Shown one piece after another: positions 50,171 to 59,528 of a stretch of DNA of 64,000 nt (the first letter of the stretch is position 1; each line of letters starts with the position of its first letter). The notes below the pieces were generated by a model, which was given only the letters and a program-made list of their open reading frames with translations, searched no databases and had not been told where the DNA came from. The stretch comes from Opitutaceae bacterium. Lineage in GTDB: Bacteria; Verrucomicrobiota; Verrucomicrobiia; Opitutales; Opitutaceae. The DNA lies in assembly GCA_027482185.1 (NCBI GenBank), contig JAIXWF010000017.1, positions 16,862-80,861 on the forward strand, in the 5' to 3' direction. Both the position numbers and the translations under genes were made by a program.

Positions 50171-53100
50171 ACCGCTTCGGAACTCTTCTTCAACTGCGAA
50201 CGGCGGCGGAAGGCCAGGGCGAGGGCGGCGAGGCCGGCGAGGGCGGCGTAGGTGGAGGGCTCGGGGATGGCCGAAGGGGTGAAGTTGAGATTGAGGTTGT
50301 TGCCGGCGACGGCGAGGGACCAGGCGCCGCCGCCGAGGGAGTTCGCGAAGGCGGAGGTGTTGAGGGTGAAGGCGTCCGGGCTGAAGCCCGTGATACCGGT
50401 GGTCGTCGTCACGATGGGAAAGGAATAGGTCTGCGCGGAATTGAAGTCGGTGACGCTGCCGGCGGTGTTGTCGGGTTGCAGCGACACCAGCGAGAGGGTG
50501 AAGCGGTTGCCGGAGGTGGCGGCGACGGTGAGCGAACCGGAGATCGCGAGCAGGTCGTAGTTGGTCCCGGATACGCCGGCGGCGCGGTTGATTTCCCAGA
50601 CGTAGGCGGCGCCGCCGTTCCAGGTCTGGCTGCCGGTGGCGAGGGTGCCGGGCGACGCGCCCGGGGAAACGAGGCCGGAGAGGGTGAGCGGGCCGGTGAA
50701 CGAGCCGGCGCCCGCGAGGGTGGCGCCGGCGGCGACGGTGACGGCGCTCGTGCCGAAGGCGGAACCGACGCTGTTGGCGACGCGGAGGGTGCCGGCGTTG
50801 ATCGCGGTGGCGCCGGAGTACGTGTTGTTGCCGGAGAGGGTGAGGGTGCCGGCGCCGATCTTTGTAAAGGCGAAGGCGCCGGAGTTGTTGGTGCCGTTGC
50901 GCAGGGTGCCGGCGAATTCGGTGCTGGCGCCGTTGGCGCCGACGGTGAGGGCGGAGGCGGGGACGCCGCCGGCGGCGACTTGGACGATGGCGCCGGTGCC
51001 GCCGGTCAGGCTGCCGATGGAATTGGCGTTGGCGATCCAGAGGCGGCCGGAGGTCGAGAGATCGACGGCGGAGGCGAGGGGCAGGACCTGGGTGACGTTG
51101 GCGCCGGCGTTGAGCTGGAGCGTGACCCCGTTCGCAACAACGACATCGCCGACGAAGGTGTTGGTGTTGCCGAGGGTGACGCGGCCGTTGGTCACGCCGC
51201 CGATGGTCAAGGTGCCGACGTTGCCGGACACGACGCCGTCGAAAGAGGTGCGGCTCCCCGTGCTGTCGAAGAGCGTGGTCGGGCGGCCAAGGGCGAGGTT
51301 GCCGGTGAGGACGGTGAAACTGGAACCGCCGCTGCCGCTGGTGCCGATAATGGCGGAGGCGGTGCCGGGTGCGACGGTGATCGGATTCGCGACCGTACGG
51401 CTGGCGGTGCCGGAGACGTAGAACGAAACAGCGGCGTCAGTGAGAATCACGGTGCCGGTGCCGAAGGCGGAATTGTGGGCGCCGACCAAGGTGCCGCCGG
51501 ACAGCGTCAGCCCACCGGAGAACGTGTTGTTGCCGGAGAGGGTGAGGCTGCCGGTGCCGGATTTCACGAGGTTGCCCGTGCCGGAGATCACGCCCGCGAG
51601 GGTAACCCCGCCGATGCGGTTGACGGCGAGGGTGCCGGCGTTGGCGATGTTGCCCGTGAGGTTGCCCGAGAGACCGCCGTCGCCGATTTGGAGGGTGCCG
51701 GCGGAGATCGTCGTGCCGCCCGTGTAGGTGTTGGCGCCGGTGAGGGTGAGCGTGTTGTTGCCTTGCTTGGTGAGGCTGCCGGCGCCGGAGATGACGCCGG
51801 CGAGGGCGACGGCGTCGGAGCGATTGACGACGAGCGAGCCGGCGTTGGCGATATTGCCGGCGACGAGGCCGGCGGTACCGCCGTTGCCGAGTTGGAGGGA
51901 GCCGGCGGAGATCGTGGTCGTGCCGGTGTAGGTTTGGTCGGCGGTGAAGGTGAGGGAGGAAGCGCCGAGTTTGGTGACGTTGCCGGAACCGGAAATCACT
52001 TGGCCGAAGACAACGGCGTCGGAGCGGTTGAACGTGAGGCCGGCGTTGTTCACGACATTGCCGGCGAGTGAGCCGGTCGTGCCGCCGTTGCCGAGTTGGA
52101 ACGTGCCGGCGGAGAGCGTGAGGGAGCCGCTGTGCGTGCTGTCGCCGGTGAGCAAAAAGGTGCCGGTGCCTTCTTTGACGAGGGCGCCGCTGCCGAGGAG
52201 GGAGCCGACGGTGAGGGTGAAGGCGTTGGTGTTGACGGTGGCGGCGGAGACGGCGTTGAGCGTGAACGCGCCGGTGATGTTGGCGTCGGCGCGGAGGTTG
52301 CCGCCCCGCAATTCGAGCGTGGCGCCGGTGGCGGCGTTGGCGCCGGCGAGGGAGAGCGTGCCTTCGCGAATGGAAAACGGCGACGACAACGTGTTGGTAC
52401 CGGAGAGTTGCAGGGTGCCGGCGCCGACTTTGTTGAAGGTCCGCGAGCCCGCCACGGAGAGGTTGCCGGATACGATGAGGTCGAGATCGGCGGCGCCGTC
52501 GGCCACATTCAACCCAAAGGTGCTTGAGCCCCCGAAGGAGAGCGGCGCGGAAACGACCGAAGAGACGGCACTGGCGGCGGAGTTGAGGCGGGAAAGAGGA
52601 GCAAGGAGCTCGAAGGTACCGGGGCCGGAAATCGTGCCGCCGGTGAGTGTGGTGTCGATCCGGGTCGTCAGTTGGTTGGCGTTGAGGACGACGGTGCCGC
52701 CGTTGACGGCGAAGGTGCGGGCGCCGAGGGCGTTGACGGCATCGAGGCGGAGCGTGGCGCCGGAATTGACGACGGGGTCGGCGGAGAAACTGCCGGCGGT
52801 GCCGAGGGCGAGGGTGCCGCCGGCGACGGTGACGGTGCCGCCGAAGACATTGTTGCCGGTGAGCGTGAGGGTGCCGTTGCCGGTCTTGGTGAAGGTGCCG
52901 TTGCCGGAGAGATTGCCGGAGTAGGCGGTGGAGGCGCCGTTGGCGCCGGCGGTGAGGGCGACGGCGCCGGCGCTCGCGTTGTTCAGGATGATGTTCGCGG
53001 AGCCGCCGAGGCCGCCGAGGGTGGCGGAGGTGAGGGTGCCGAAGGCGAGGTTGGTGCCGGCGCCGAGGGAAACGGTGCTGGACTGGAGGGCGAGGGAATC

Positions 53101-56100
53101 GCCGAGGACGAGGGTGCCGGCGTTGACGACGGTGGTGCCGGAGAACGAATTGGCGGCGGCGAGGGTGAGGGTGCCGGCGCCGTTTTTCACGAGATTGCCG
53201 GAACCGGAAATCGCACCGGGCAACGCGAGGGAGTCGGAGCGGTCGACGACGACGGTGCCGGAATTGGCGATGGGGCCGGCGACGGAACCGGCGGTGCCGC
53301 CGTTGCCGATTTGCAAGGTGCCGCCCGATACGGTGGTGGTGCCGGTGTAGGTTTGGTTGGCGCCGAACGTGAGGGTGGAGGTGCCGAGTTTGGTGACGTT
53401 GCCGGAACCGGAAATGACGTTGTCGAAGACGACGGCGTCGGAGCGGGAGAAGGCGAGGTTGGCGTTGTTGACGATGTTGCCGGAAACGGAGCCGGCGGCG
53501 CCGCCGTTGCCGAGTTGGAGGGTGCCGGCGGAGATCGTGGTGCCGCCGGTGAAAGTGTGGGTGCCGGTGAGAATCGTGGTGCCGGCGCCGCGCTGCGCGA
53601 GCGAGCCGTTGCCGGAAACGACGCCGCCGTAGACGAGGCTGTCGGAGCGGTTGAAGGCCAGGGTGCCGTCGTTGGCGACGTTGCCGGCAAGGGAACCGGC
53701 GGTGCCGCCGGCGCCGATTTCCAGAGTGCCGCCGTAGATCGTGGTGCCGCCGGTGTGGCCGAGGCTGCCGACGACGGAGAGGTTGCCGGTGGACACTTTG
53801 TTGACTGAGCCGGAGCCGGTGACGTTGCCGACAAACGAAGAGTTGCCGGTCGGGCTGAAGGCGAGAAGGCCGGTGAGCGAGACATTGCCGGCGAGCGAGC
53901 CCGAGGTGCCGTTGCCGACCTGCACGGAGCCGGAGGAGATGACGATGTTGGCTTGGGCAACGTTGCCGGCCAGAACGAGGACGCCGGTGCCGGACTTGGT
54001 GAGCGTGCCGTTGCCGGAGATGGAGCCGGCGTAGGTTTGGGTGGAGGAGCGTTCGAAACGGAGGCCGGCGGTGTTGACGATGTTGCCGGCGAGGTTGCCG
54101 GAGCCGCCGAAGATCAAGTTGCCGCCGCTGACAGTGACGGTGCCGGTGAGGGTATTGTTGGCGGTGAGGGTGAGGTTGCCGGAGCCGGTTTTGGCGACGG
54201 TGCCGTTGCCGGAGAGGACGCCGGGGTAGGTTTGGGCGCCGAGGAGGGCGAAGGTGAGGGCGCCGGAATTCGCGATGTTGCCGGTGATGAGGCCGGTGGT
54301 GCCGGTGCCGTTGCCGAGCGAGAGAGTGCCGGCGGAGATCGTGGTCGGGCCGGTGAAGGAATTGTTGCCCGTGAGGACGAGGGTGCCGGCGCCGGATTTC
54401 GCGAGTTGGCCGTCGCCGGAGAGGACGCCGGAAACGACGGTGTTGCCGGAGGCGGGGGTGAAGGCGAGGCGGGCGGTCGGGTCGGCGAGGGTGAGCGCGC
54501 CGGCGCCGTTGTAAGCGGAGAAAGTGACGTTGCCGCCGGCGAGGGCGCCCGCGCCGCCGATAACAACGGTGCCGGAATTGGTGAAATTGCCGGCGGGGGC
54601 GAAGGCGGCGCCGCTTTGGACGCGGAAGGTGGCGCCGGCGGCGTTGGTTGCGAAGCCGGCGAGGGCGTCGGCGTTGGTCGTGGAATTCAGGATACGGCCG
54701 GAACCGAGGAGGGCGAGGTCGGCGGCGTTGACGACGACGTTGGCGCCGGGGAAGGCGAAGGTGCCGGCGATTTCGTAGCGGCCGCCGGTGAGGGTGTTGT
54801 TGCCGGAGGAGAAATTCGCGAAGGCGCCGTTGGTCGTGTCGACGTCGAGGCGGGCGCCGGCGGCGACCTTGAGCAGGCCTTGGTTGGTGAAGCCGGCGGG
54901 GCCGGGATTGACGGTGAGGGTGGCGCCGGAGGCGGAGGCGTGGATCGTGCCGGCGCTTTGGTTGATCACGCCGAGGCGGGTGTCGCCGAGGGTGCCGGCG
55001 CCGAAGATGATGTTGTCGGCGTTGGTGAGGACGGGGGCGGTGGCGTCGGGGGCGGTGAGCCGGCTGTTGGTCGACCAGACGGGCGTGGTGACGCCGTTGA
55101 CGACCTGGTTGAAGGGGCCGCCGATCTGGACCGAGCCGCCGCCGGAGAGGGTGGTGTTGCCGGGGAAGGAGAGGGTGCCGGCCTCGCCGGAGCCGCCGAC
55201 GATGACGGAGCCGGCGTTGGGGGCGACGGCGGCGTTCCAGCGCAGGGATTGGCCGCGGTCGACCTGGACGGTGCCGGCGGCGAGATTGGAAAAGGCGGCG
55301 CCGAGAATCGGCGGCGTGCCGCTGCCGGAGACGACGGCGAGGACGGTGCCGGAGTTGGCGAAGGTGCCGGCGCCTTCGATCCGGGCGCCGGGGACGAGGG
55401 AGACGGTGCCGGAGTTGGCGAACGTCGAACCGGCGGTCACCTCGAGGACGGAGCCGGGAAGGAAGGTGAGTTGGCCGGAGTTGCGGTTGAGGAGGGAGGT
55501 GCCGCCGAGGCGGTTGACGGTGTTGTCGGCAAACTGCACGGTGCCGCCCGAGGCGTTCTCGAACGTGCCGCCGGCCAACGTGGCGCCGGCGAGGACGAGG
55601 GTGCCGTTGTTTGCGGTGGCGACGATACCGCCGTTGACCGTGGCATTCTGGAGCGTGAGCCGGGTGGCGGCGAGGAGGCTGCCGGCGGTGGCGCCTTCGA
55701 AATTCGTGACGGTGAGGTCGCGCAGGGTCAGCGGCGCCGCGACGAAAGAGAAGGTGACGTAGTCGGCGGAGGTACGGTCGCCGTTGGCGAAGATGAGGCC
55801 GCTGTTCACGAGGGGCGTGCCGGCGGGGGAGGTGATGACGAGGCCGGCGGCGCCGAGGGATTGGACGGTGCCGCGGTTGACAAGGGGGGCTTGGATTTGG
55901 CCGGCACCGCCGAGCACGTGGCCGGCGGCGTTGGTCAGCGTGCCGCCGCCGGCGAGGACGGCGTTGGTGGCCAGATCGCTCAGGACCAAGCTGCCGGTGC
56001 CGGAGAGGGTGACGTTGCCGGCGACATTGAAGGTGGAGGGCGTGGTGCCGGAGTGCTGGAGGAGAATGGTGCCGTCGTTGACGAAGGTGGCGCCGGCGTT

Positions 56101-59100
56101 GGCGCGGAGTTGGCCGGAGGCGACGGTGAGCTTGGAATCGGCGCCGACGGCGATGGTGCCGGTGGACGCAACGGTGAGGACGGAGGCGGCCGGTGTCGTG
56201 TAGGTCGCGCCTTGGATGAGGCGGAAGGCGCCGGCAATGTTCGTGAGCTTGAGGGCATCGGCGGAAACGCCGCTGCCGGTAAAGCGGCGGATTTTCCACT
56301 GGGCGCCGCTGAGGGTGAGATCGGAACCCGCGGCGAGACCGGTGATATCGGAGGCGGCCTTGAAGTTGAAGTTGCCGGCGAGGATGAGCCGGCCGAGGCC
56401 GGAGAGGGTGCCGGAGGAGAGGTTGGAATAGTTGGGGTCGGAATCGAAGGTGTTGTTGTTGAAGTTGGTGAGGGTGGCGCCGGCGCCGATGTCGAGGGTG
56501 CCGGTGTTGGCGAGGGAAGTCCGGAAACCGAGCACGCCGCTGTTGCGGGTGACGGTGATGGTGCCGGAGTTGGTGAGACTGAAGAGACTGCGGAGGGTGT
56601 AGCCCTCGAGGAGCAAGGTGCCGCGGTTGTTGGTGAGGTAGGTGAGGGCGGATTCGTTGCGGAACTGGTTGTAGAGTTCGCCGCCGAGCATGTTGATGAC
56701 GGTGCCGGCGCCGATCTCGCTGATGTTGGAGGCGCCGACTTCGCCGGTGCCGTAGGCGATCATGCCGCCGATGTTCCAGACGCCGCCGGTGAGCGTGCCG
56801 GTGCGGGAGTCCAGATTGACATTGCTGAAGTTGCCAAGGCTGCCGTCGACCTCGAGGCGGCCGTTGCCGGAAAGGGTGAGGGTGCCGCTGTTGGTGAAGG
56901 TGCGGTCGGAGGCGGGATCGGCTACAGCGAGGGTGGCGCTGTCGGCGATCGTGAGGGTTTTGCCGGCGAGGTTGACGACGTTGCCGGCGACGGAGAGGAG
57001 GGTGTTGTTGCCGGTGACGGTAAGGGTGCCGTTGTTGGTGAAGGATTGGCCGAGGGATTGGTTGACGCCGCCGGAGAGGATGAATGTGCCGTCGTTGCGC
57101 GAGAGGGTGGCGAGGGCGTCGCGCACCGGGGCCCCGTCCGGTTGCCAGTGGCTGAGGCGGGGATCGGAGTTGCTGCCGGTGAGGGTGAGATTCGCGGCGT
57201 TGGTGACGATGGTCCGGCCGGCGGTGTCGTTGGCGCCCTCGTACTGGATGGAGCCGCCGAGAATGTAGGTGCCGCCGGAGAGGACGCCGGAGGCGTTGAC
57301 GTTGGCGAAGCCGTTGGCGCCGGTGAGGCGGAGGAGGCCGAAGCTGTTGGAGAGATCGAGGGTGCCGGAGTTGGTGAACGAAGGGACCGTGAGGGTGTCG
57401 CGGAGGACGAGGGTGCCGGCGTTGGTGAAGGCGCCGAGCGTGAGCGGGACGCCGAGATTGAGGGTGCCGGCGGCCTGGTTGGAGCTGAGGGTTGAGAGGG
57501 CGTTGCCGACGCCGGTGAAGACATCGCGGTACTGGAACGAGCCGCCGGGATTGACGGTGAGGTTGGCGGCGTTCGAAACCACGCCGGTGCCGGGGTAGGA
57601 AAAGAGGCCGCCGATGACGTAGGTGCCGCCGGTGAGCGTGCCGACGGAGAGATTGGCGAAGGTGCCGGGGCTGTTGATGCGGAGTGTGCTGCCGGAGCCG
57701 ACGCTGACGGTGCCGGCGTTGGCGAGACCGACGGTCGTGAGGCTGTTGGCCGTCAAACCGCTTCCCGCATCGAGGATGAGGCTGCCGCCGGCCAGGACGG
57801 AGAGGGCGTTGGTGTTGCTGTAGAGGGCGCCTCCGGTGACCCGCAGCGTGCCCTCGATCGGCTGGGTGGTGAAGGTGCCGGAGTTTCCGGCCAACGTGCG
57901 CCTTTCGCGGGGGCCGACGGCGACGTTGGCGGGTACGGTGGGCGTCAGACTTTGGCCGATGATGGTGTCGGAGAGCGAGCCGTTGCCCGAAATGTCGAAG
58001 GTCCGGTCGTAGACGTTGTAGTCGAAAAGCGGCAGGGTGAAGGAGTCCGAGTAGAGCGGGCCGACGGAACCGAGGCTGACGCCGAGCTTCGACACGGAGG
58101 CCTGGAGCACGCTGATCGAACCCACATAGCTGAGCAGTACCGAGAGCTGGTTCCGGAGACTCGGGTCGATGCTGAACTCGGGGTAGATGCCGATGTTGCC
58201 CTCGGGCTTGATGAACCGGACCGGTTGGCTGAGATCGGGGACCGTGAAACGGTTGGTCGTGATGCTGTAGCCGGGACCATAGTACGTGAGATCGACATCG
58301 GAGCGCAGCGTGACGGTGAGGCCCGGCACAACCGTGATGTTTTGGCCAAGGCCGAGGCTGGTGCCGAGGGTCATCGCGATCAGGGAGGCGTTGAAGTCGA
58401 GGCCGGCGAAACTGCCCCGGAGGTCCAGGGGATTGGCGGGCAGCCCGAGGGCAACGGAGGCCACGCCGAGGGGATCGGCTTGGATCGCGAGCATCGTCGG
58501 CTGGGAGGCGCTGGTCGTCAGTCCCTGCCCGGAGGAGGAAGCGTTCAAGGCCGGAGGATTCAAGGTAACGGTGCCGACGCGCACCGCCAGGCCCGCCTGA
58601 CCTCCGCTGAGCGTCGCGGTGTCCGTGGTGATGGGGATGGTGAGTCCCGTGCTGAGATCCTTCGAGAGGGCGGGAGTGTCGAACAGGGTTACCCGGCCGT
58701 TGTTGTTCTCGTTGTAGTTGATGATCGGGATCGTGGCGTTGGCGTTGATCAGGTTCACGCTGCCGCGGGCGGAATCGAAGAAGGCGACTTCGCCGCTCAG
58801 GTCGGCGCGAAGTTGGAAGGTGTACTTGACGTCGACTTCGGCCCCCGGAAAGCGGGTGACGACCGCGGATTGGCCGGAGGGCAGGTTGAGCGCGGCCGCG
58901 ATGTTGAGGGAGTAGGCGCCGGCGGGAGTCAGGGACGAGGCGCTGGGCGTGATCGAGATGCGGTAGGGCAGGTTCACGTCCACGCCGCCGTTGTTGGCTT
59001 TGACCTCGATGTCATAGCCGATCTTGCCGCTGCTCGACGCGGTGGCGGTGGCGCCGAAATCGCCGATCACGGTGCGTTCGATCCCGCCGATCGTGCTGCT

Positions 59101-59343
59101 GGAATTCCACTGGGCGCCGACGAAGGTGGAGTAGTTGAGCGTTTGGGAAGCGCCGGGTCCCCACATCGAGACATTGGTGGCGGAAAACGTCGGGGTGTAG
59201 ACGACGGTTTGGCCCCGCGCGGCCGGGAGCAGAAGCGCGAACGTGAACGCAACGGCGATCGCGAGGCCGAGGACGGATCGAAGCCGGCGGGCAAGGCGGG
59301 CGCGGAGCGCGGACCAAGAGCGACAGCGGCGGGCGGGGGACAT
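50161..59343 (-). CDS. Giant secreted PEP-CTERM protein with autotransporter-associated beta-strand repeats
   Basis: 3060 residues from ATG 59343. A long Arg-rich signal peptide (hydrophobic core LGLAIAVAFTFALLLPAARG) is followed by a unique region of about 470 residues (to about QSLTPTVPANV). More than 2,300 residues of Gly/Thr/Asn/Ser-rich beta-helix repeats come next, with the PATR-type unit (GNGTLTKSGTGVLVLAGN, TISAGTLQLGNGGTAG) repeated dozens of times. The final part has a conserved module (YVWEINRAAGVSGTNYDLL, NNLNLNFTPSA) and the PEP-CTERM signal IPEPSTYAALAGLAALALAF with RRR after the helix. No beta-barrel is present, so it is not a classical autotransporter. It is probably an exosortase-processed surface or matrix adhesin. 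The stop codon comes from a dispersed repeat. Confidence 0.93.
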   Translation of the reverse strand: MSPARRCRSWSALRARLARRLRSVLGLAIAVAFTFALLLPAARGQTVVYTPTFSATNVSMWGPGASQTLNYSTFVGAQWNSSSTIGGIERTVIGDFGATATASSSGKIGYDIEVKANNGGVDVNLPYRISITPSASSLTPAGAYSLNIAAALNLPSGQSAVVTRFPGAEVDVKYTFQLRADLSGEVAFFDSARGSVNLINANATIPIINYNENNNGRVTLFDTPALSKDLSTGLTIPITTDTATLSGGQAGLAVRVGTVTLNPPALNASSSGQGLTTSASQPTMLAIQADPLGVASVALGLPANPLDLRGSFAGLDFNASLIAMTLGTSLGLGQNITVVPGLTVTLRSDVDLTYYGPGYSITTNRFTVPDLSQPVRFIKPEGNIGIYPEFSIDPSLRNQLSVLLSYVGSISVLQASVSKLGVSLGSVGPLYSDSFTLPLFDYNVYDRTFDISGNGSLSDTIIGQSLTPTVPANVAVGPRERRTLAGNSGTFTTQPIEGTLRVTGGALYSNTNALSVLAGGSLILDAGSGLTANSLTTVGLANAGTVSVGSGSTLRINSPGTFANLSVGTLTGGTYVIGGLFSYPGTGVVSNAANLTVNPGGSFQYRDVFTGVGNALSTLSSNQAAGTLNLGVPLTLGAFTNAGTLVLRDTLTVPSFTNSGTLDLSNSFGLLRLTGANGFANVNASGVLSGGTYILGGSIQYEGANDTAGRTIVTNAANLTLTGSNSDPRLSHWQPDGAPVRDALATLSRNDGTFILSGGVNQSLGQSFTNNGTLTVTGNNTLLSVAGNVVNLAGKTLTIADSATLAVADPASDRTFTNSGTLTLSGNGRLEVDGSLGNFSNVNLDSRTGTLTGGVWNIGGMIAYGTGEVGASNISEIGAGTVINMLGGELYNQFRNESALTYLTNNRGTLLLEGYTLRSLFSLTNSGTITVTRNSGVLGFRTSLANTGTLDIGAGATLTNFNNNTFDSDPNYSNLSSGTLSGLGRLILAGNFNFKAASDITGLAAGSDLTLSGAQWKIRRFTGSGVSADALKLTNIAGAFRLIQGATYTTPAASVLTVASTGTIAVGADSKLTVASGQLRANAGATFVNDGTILLQHSGTTPSTFNVAGNVTLSGTGSLVLSDLATNAVLAGGGTLTNAAGHVLGGAGQIQAPLVNRGTVQSLGAAGLVITSPAGTPLVNSGLIFANGDRTSADYVTFSFVAAPLTLRDLTVTNFEGATAGSLLAATRLTLQNATVNGGIVATANNGTLVLAGATLAGGTFENASGGTVQFADNTVNRLGGTSLLNRNSGQLTFLPGSVLEVTAGSTFANSGTVSLVPGARIEGAGTFANSGTVLAVVSGSGTPPILGAAFSNLAAGTVQVDRGQSLRWNAAVAPNAGSVIVGGSGEAGTLSFPGNTTLSGGGSVQIGGPFNQVVNGVTTPVWSTNSRLTAPDATAPVLTNADNIIFGAGTLGDTRLGVINQSAGTIHASASGATLTVNPGPAGFTNQGLLKVAAGARLDVDTTNGAFANFSSGNNTLTGGRYEIAGTFAFPGANVVVNAADLALLGSGRILNSTTNADALAGFATNAAGATFRVQSGAAFAPAGNFTNSGTVVIGGAGALAGGNVTFSAYNGAGALTLADPTARLAFTPASGNTVVSGVLSGDGQLAKSGAGTLVLTGNNSFTGPTTISAGTLSLGNGTGTTGLITGNIANSGALTFALLGAQTYPGVLSGNGTVAKTGSGNLTLTANNTLTGTVTVSGGNLIFGGSGNLAGNIVNTAGLRFERSSTQTYAGSISGNGTLTKSGTGVLVLAGNVAQANIVISSGSVQVGNGTSGSLAGNVSLTGLLAFSPTGNSSFVGNVTGSGSVNKVSTGNLSVVGSLGHTGGTTIYGGTLEIGAGGTAGSLAGNVANDGTLAFNRSDSLVYGGVVSGNGSLAQRGAGTTILTGTHTFTGGTTISAGTLQLGNGGAAGSVSGNIVNNANLAFSRSDAVVFDNVISGSGNVTKLGTSTLTFGANQTYTGTTTVSGGTLQIGNGGTAGSVAGPIANSGTVVVDRSDSLALPGAISGSGNLVKNGAGTLTLAAANSFSGTTVVNAGTLVLGDSLALQSSTVSLGAGTNLAFGTLTSATLGGLGGSANIILNNASAGAVALTAGANGASTAYSGNLSGNGTFTKTGNGTLTLTGNNVFGGTVTVAGGTLALGTAGSFSADPVVNSGATLRLDAVNALGARTFAVNGGTVVLNANQLTTRIDTTLTGGTISGPGTFELLAPLSRLNSAASAVSSVVSAPLSFGGSSTFGLNVADGAADLDLIVSGNLSVAGSRTFNKVGAGTLQLSGTNTLSSPFSIREGTLSLAGANAATGATLELRGGNLRADANITGAFTLNAVSAATVNTNAFTLTVGSLLGSGALVKEGTGTFLLTGDSTHSGSLTLSAGTFQLGNGGTTGSLAGNVVNNAGLTFNRSDAVVFGQVISGSGNVTKLGASSLTFTADQTYTGTTTISAGSLQLGNGGTAGLVAGNIANAGSLVVNRSDAVALAGVISGAGSLTKQGNNTLTLTGANTYTGGTTISAGTLQIGDGGLSGNLTGNIANAGTLAVNRIGGVTLAGVISGTGNLVKSGTGSLTLSGNNTFSGGLTLSGGTLVGAHNSAFGTGTVILTDAAVSFYVSGTASRTVANPITVAPGTASAIIGTSGSGGSSFTVLTGNLALGRPTTLFDSTGSRTSFDGVVSGNVGTLTIGGVTNGRVTLGNTNTFVGDVVVANGVTLQLNAGANVTQVLPLASAVDLSTSGRLWIANANSIGSLTGGTGAIVQVAAGGVPASALTVGANGASTEFAGTLRNGTNNSGAFAFTKIGAGTLTLSGNNTYSGATAINAGTLRVANSVGSAFGTSAVTVAAGATLAGAGSFTGPLTLSGLVSPGASPGTLATGSQTWNGGAAYVWEINRAAGVSGTNYDLLAISGSLTVAATSGNRFTLSLVSLQPDNTAGSVTDFNSAQTYSFPIVTTTTGITGFSPDAFTLNTSAFANSLGGGAWSLAVAGNNLNLNFTPSAIPEPSTYAALAGLAALALAFRRRSQLKKSSEAVNH

Positions 59344-59528
59344 AACCCCTGACTAGCCGCCGGGCAACCGGTCGCGATGCGTCGGTGACGAGCTACGCAG
59401 ATTTGTGACCAACCACGACGGCGGGGTGGGCGGGCGGGCTCCGAACCGGGGGCGCAGGTCGGGCAAAATGGCGCGGCTGACAGAGTGACCTCACCCCGCA
59501 GATTAGAATATATGCGAAAACCAGCCGC
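59344..59528. promoter_or_regulatory. Gap between the two PEP-CTERM genes, presumed promoter region
   Basis: 185 bp. Mostly GC-rich, but 59505-59520 (AGAATATATGCGAAAA) is a conspicuous AT-rich patch. The promoter of the 3060-residue gene should lie here; no confident -35/-10 pair or terminator was identified. Confidence 0.35.

Noticed and set aside
53953..57495. 1180-codon open frame on the plus strand opposite the giant PEP-CTERM gene (and a 1620-codon shadow frame on the minus strand)
   Set aside because: Repetitive Gly/Thr/Asn codons leave all other frames open. Only the minus-strand frame with signal peptide and PEP-CTERM end makes biological sense.
50161..59343. Classical type V autotransporter
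   Set aside because: The beta-strand repeats are of the autotransporter-associated kind, but there is no C-terminal beta-barrel; the protein ends in a PEP-CTERM signal.
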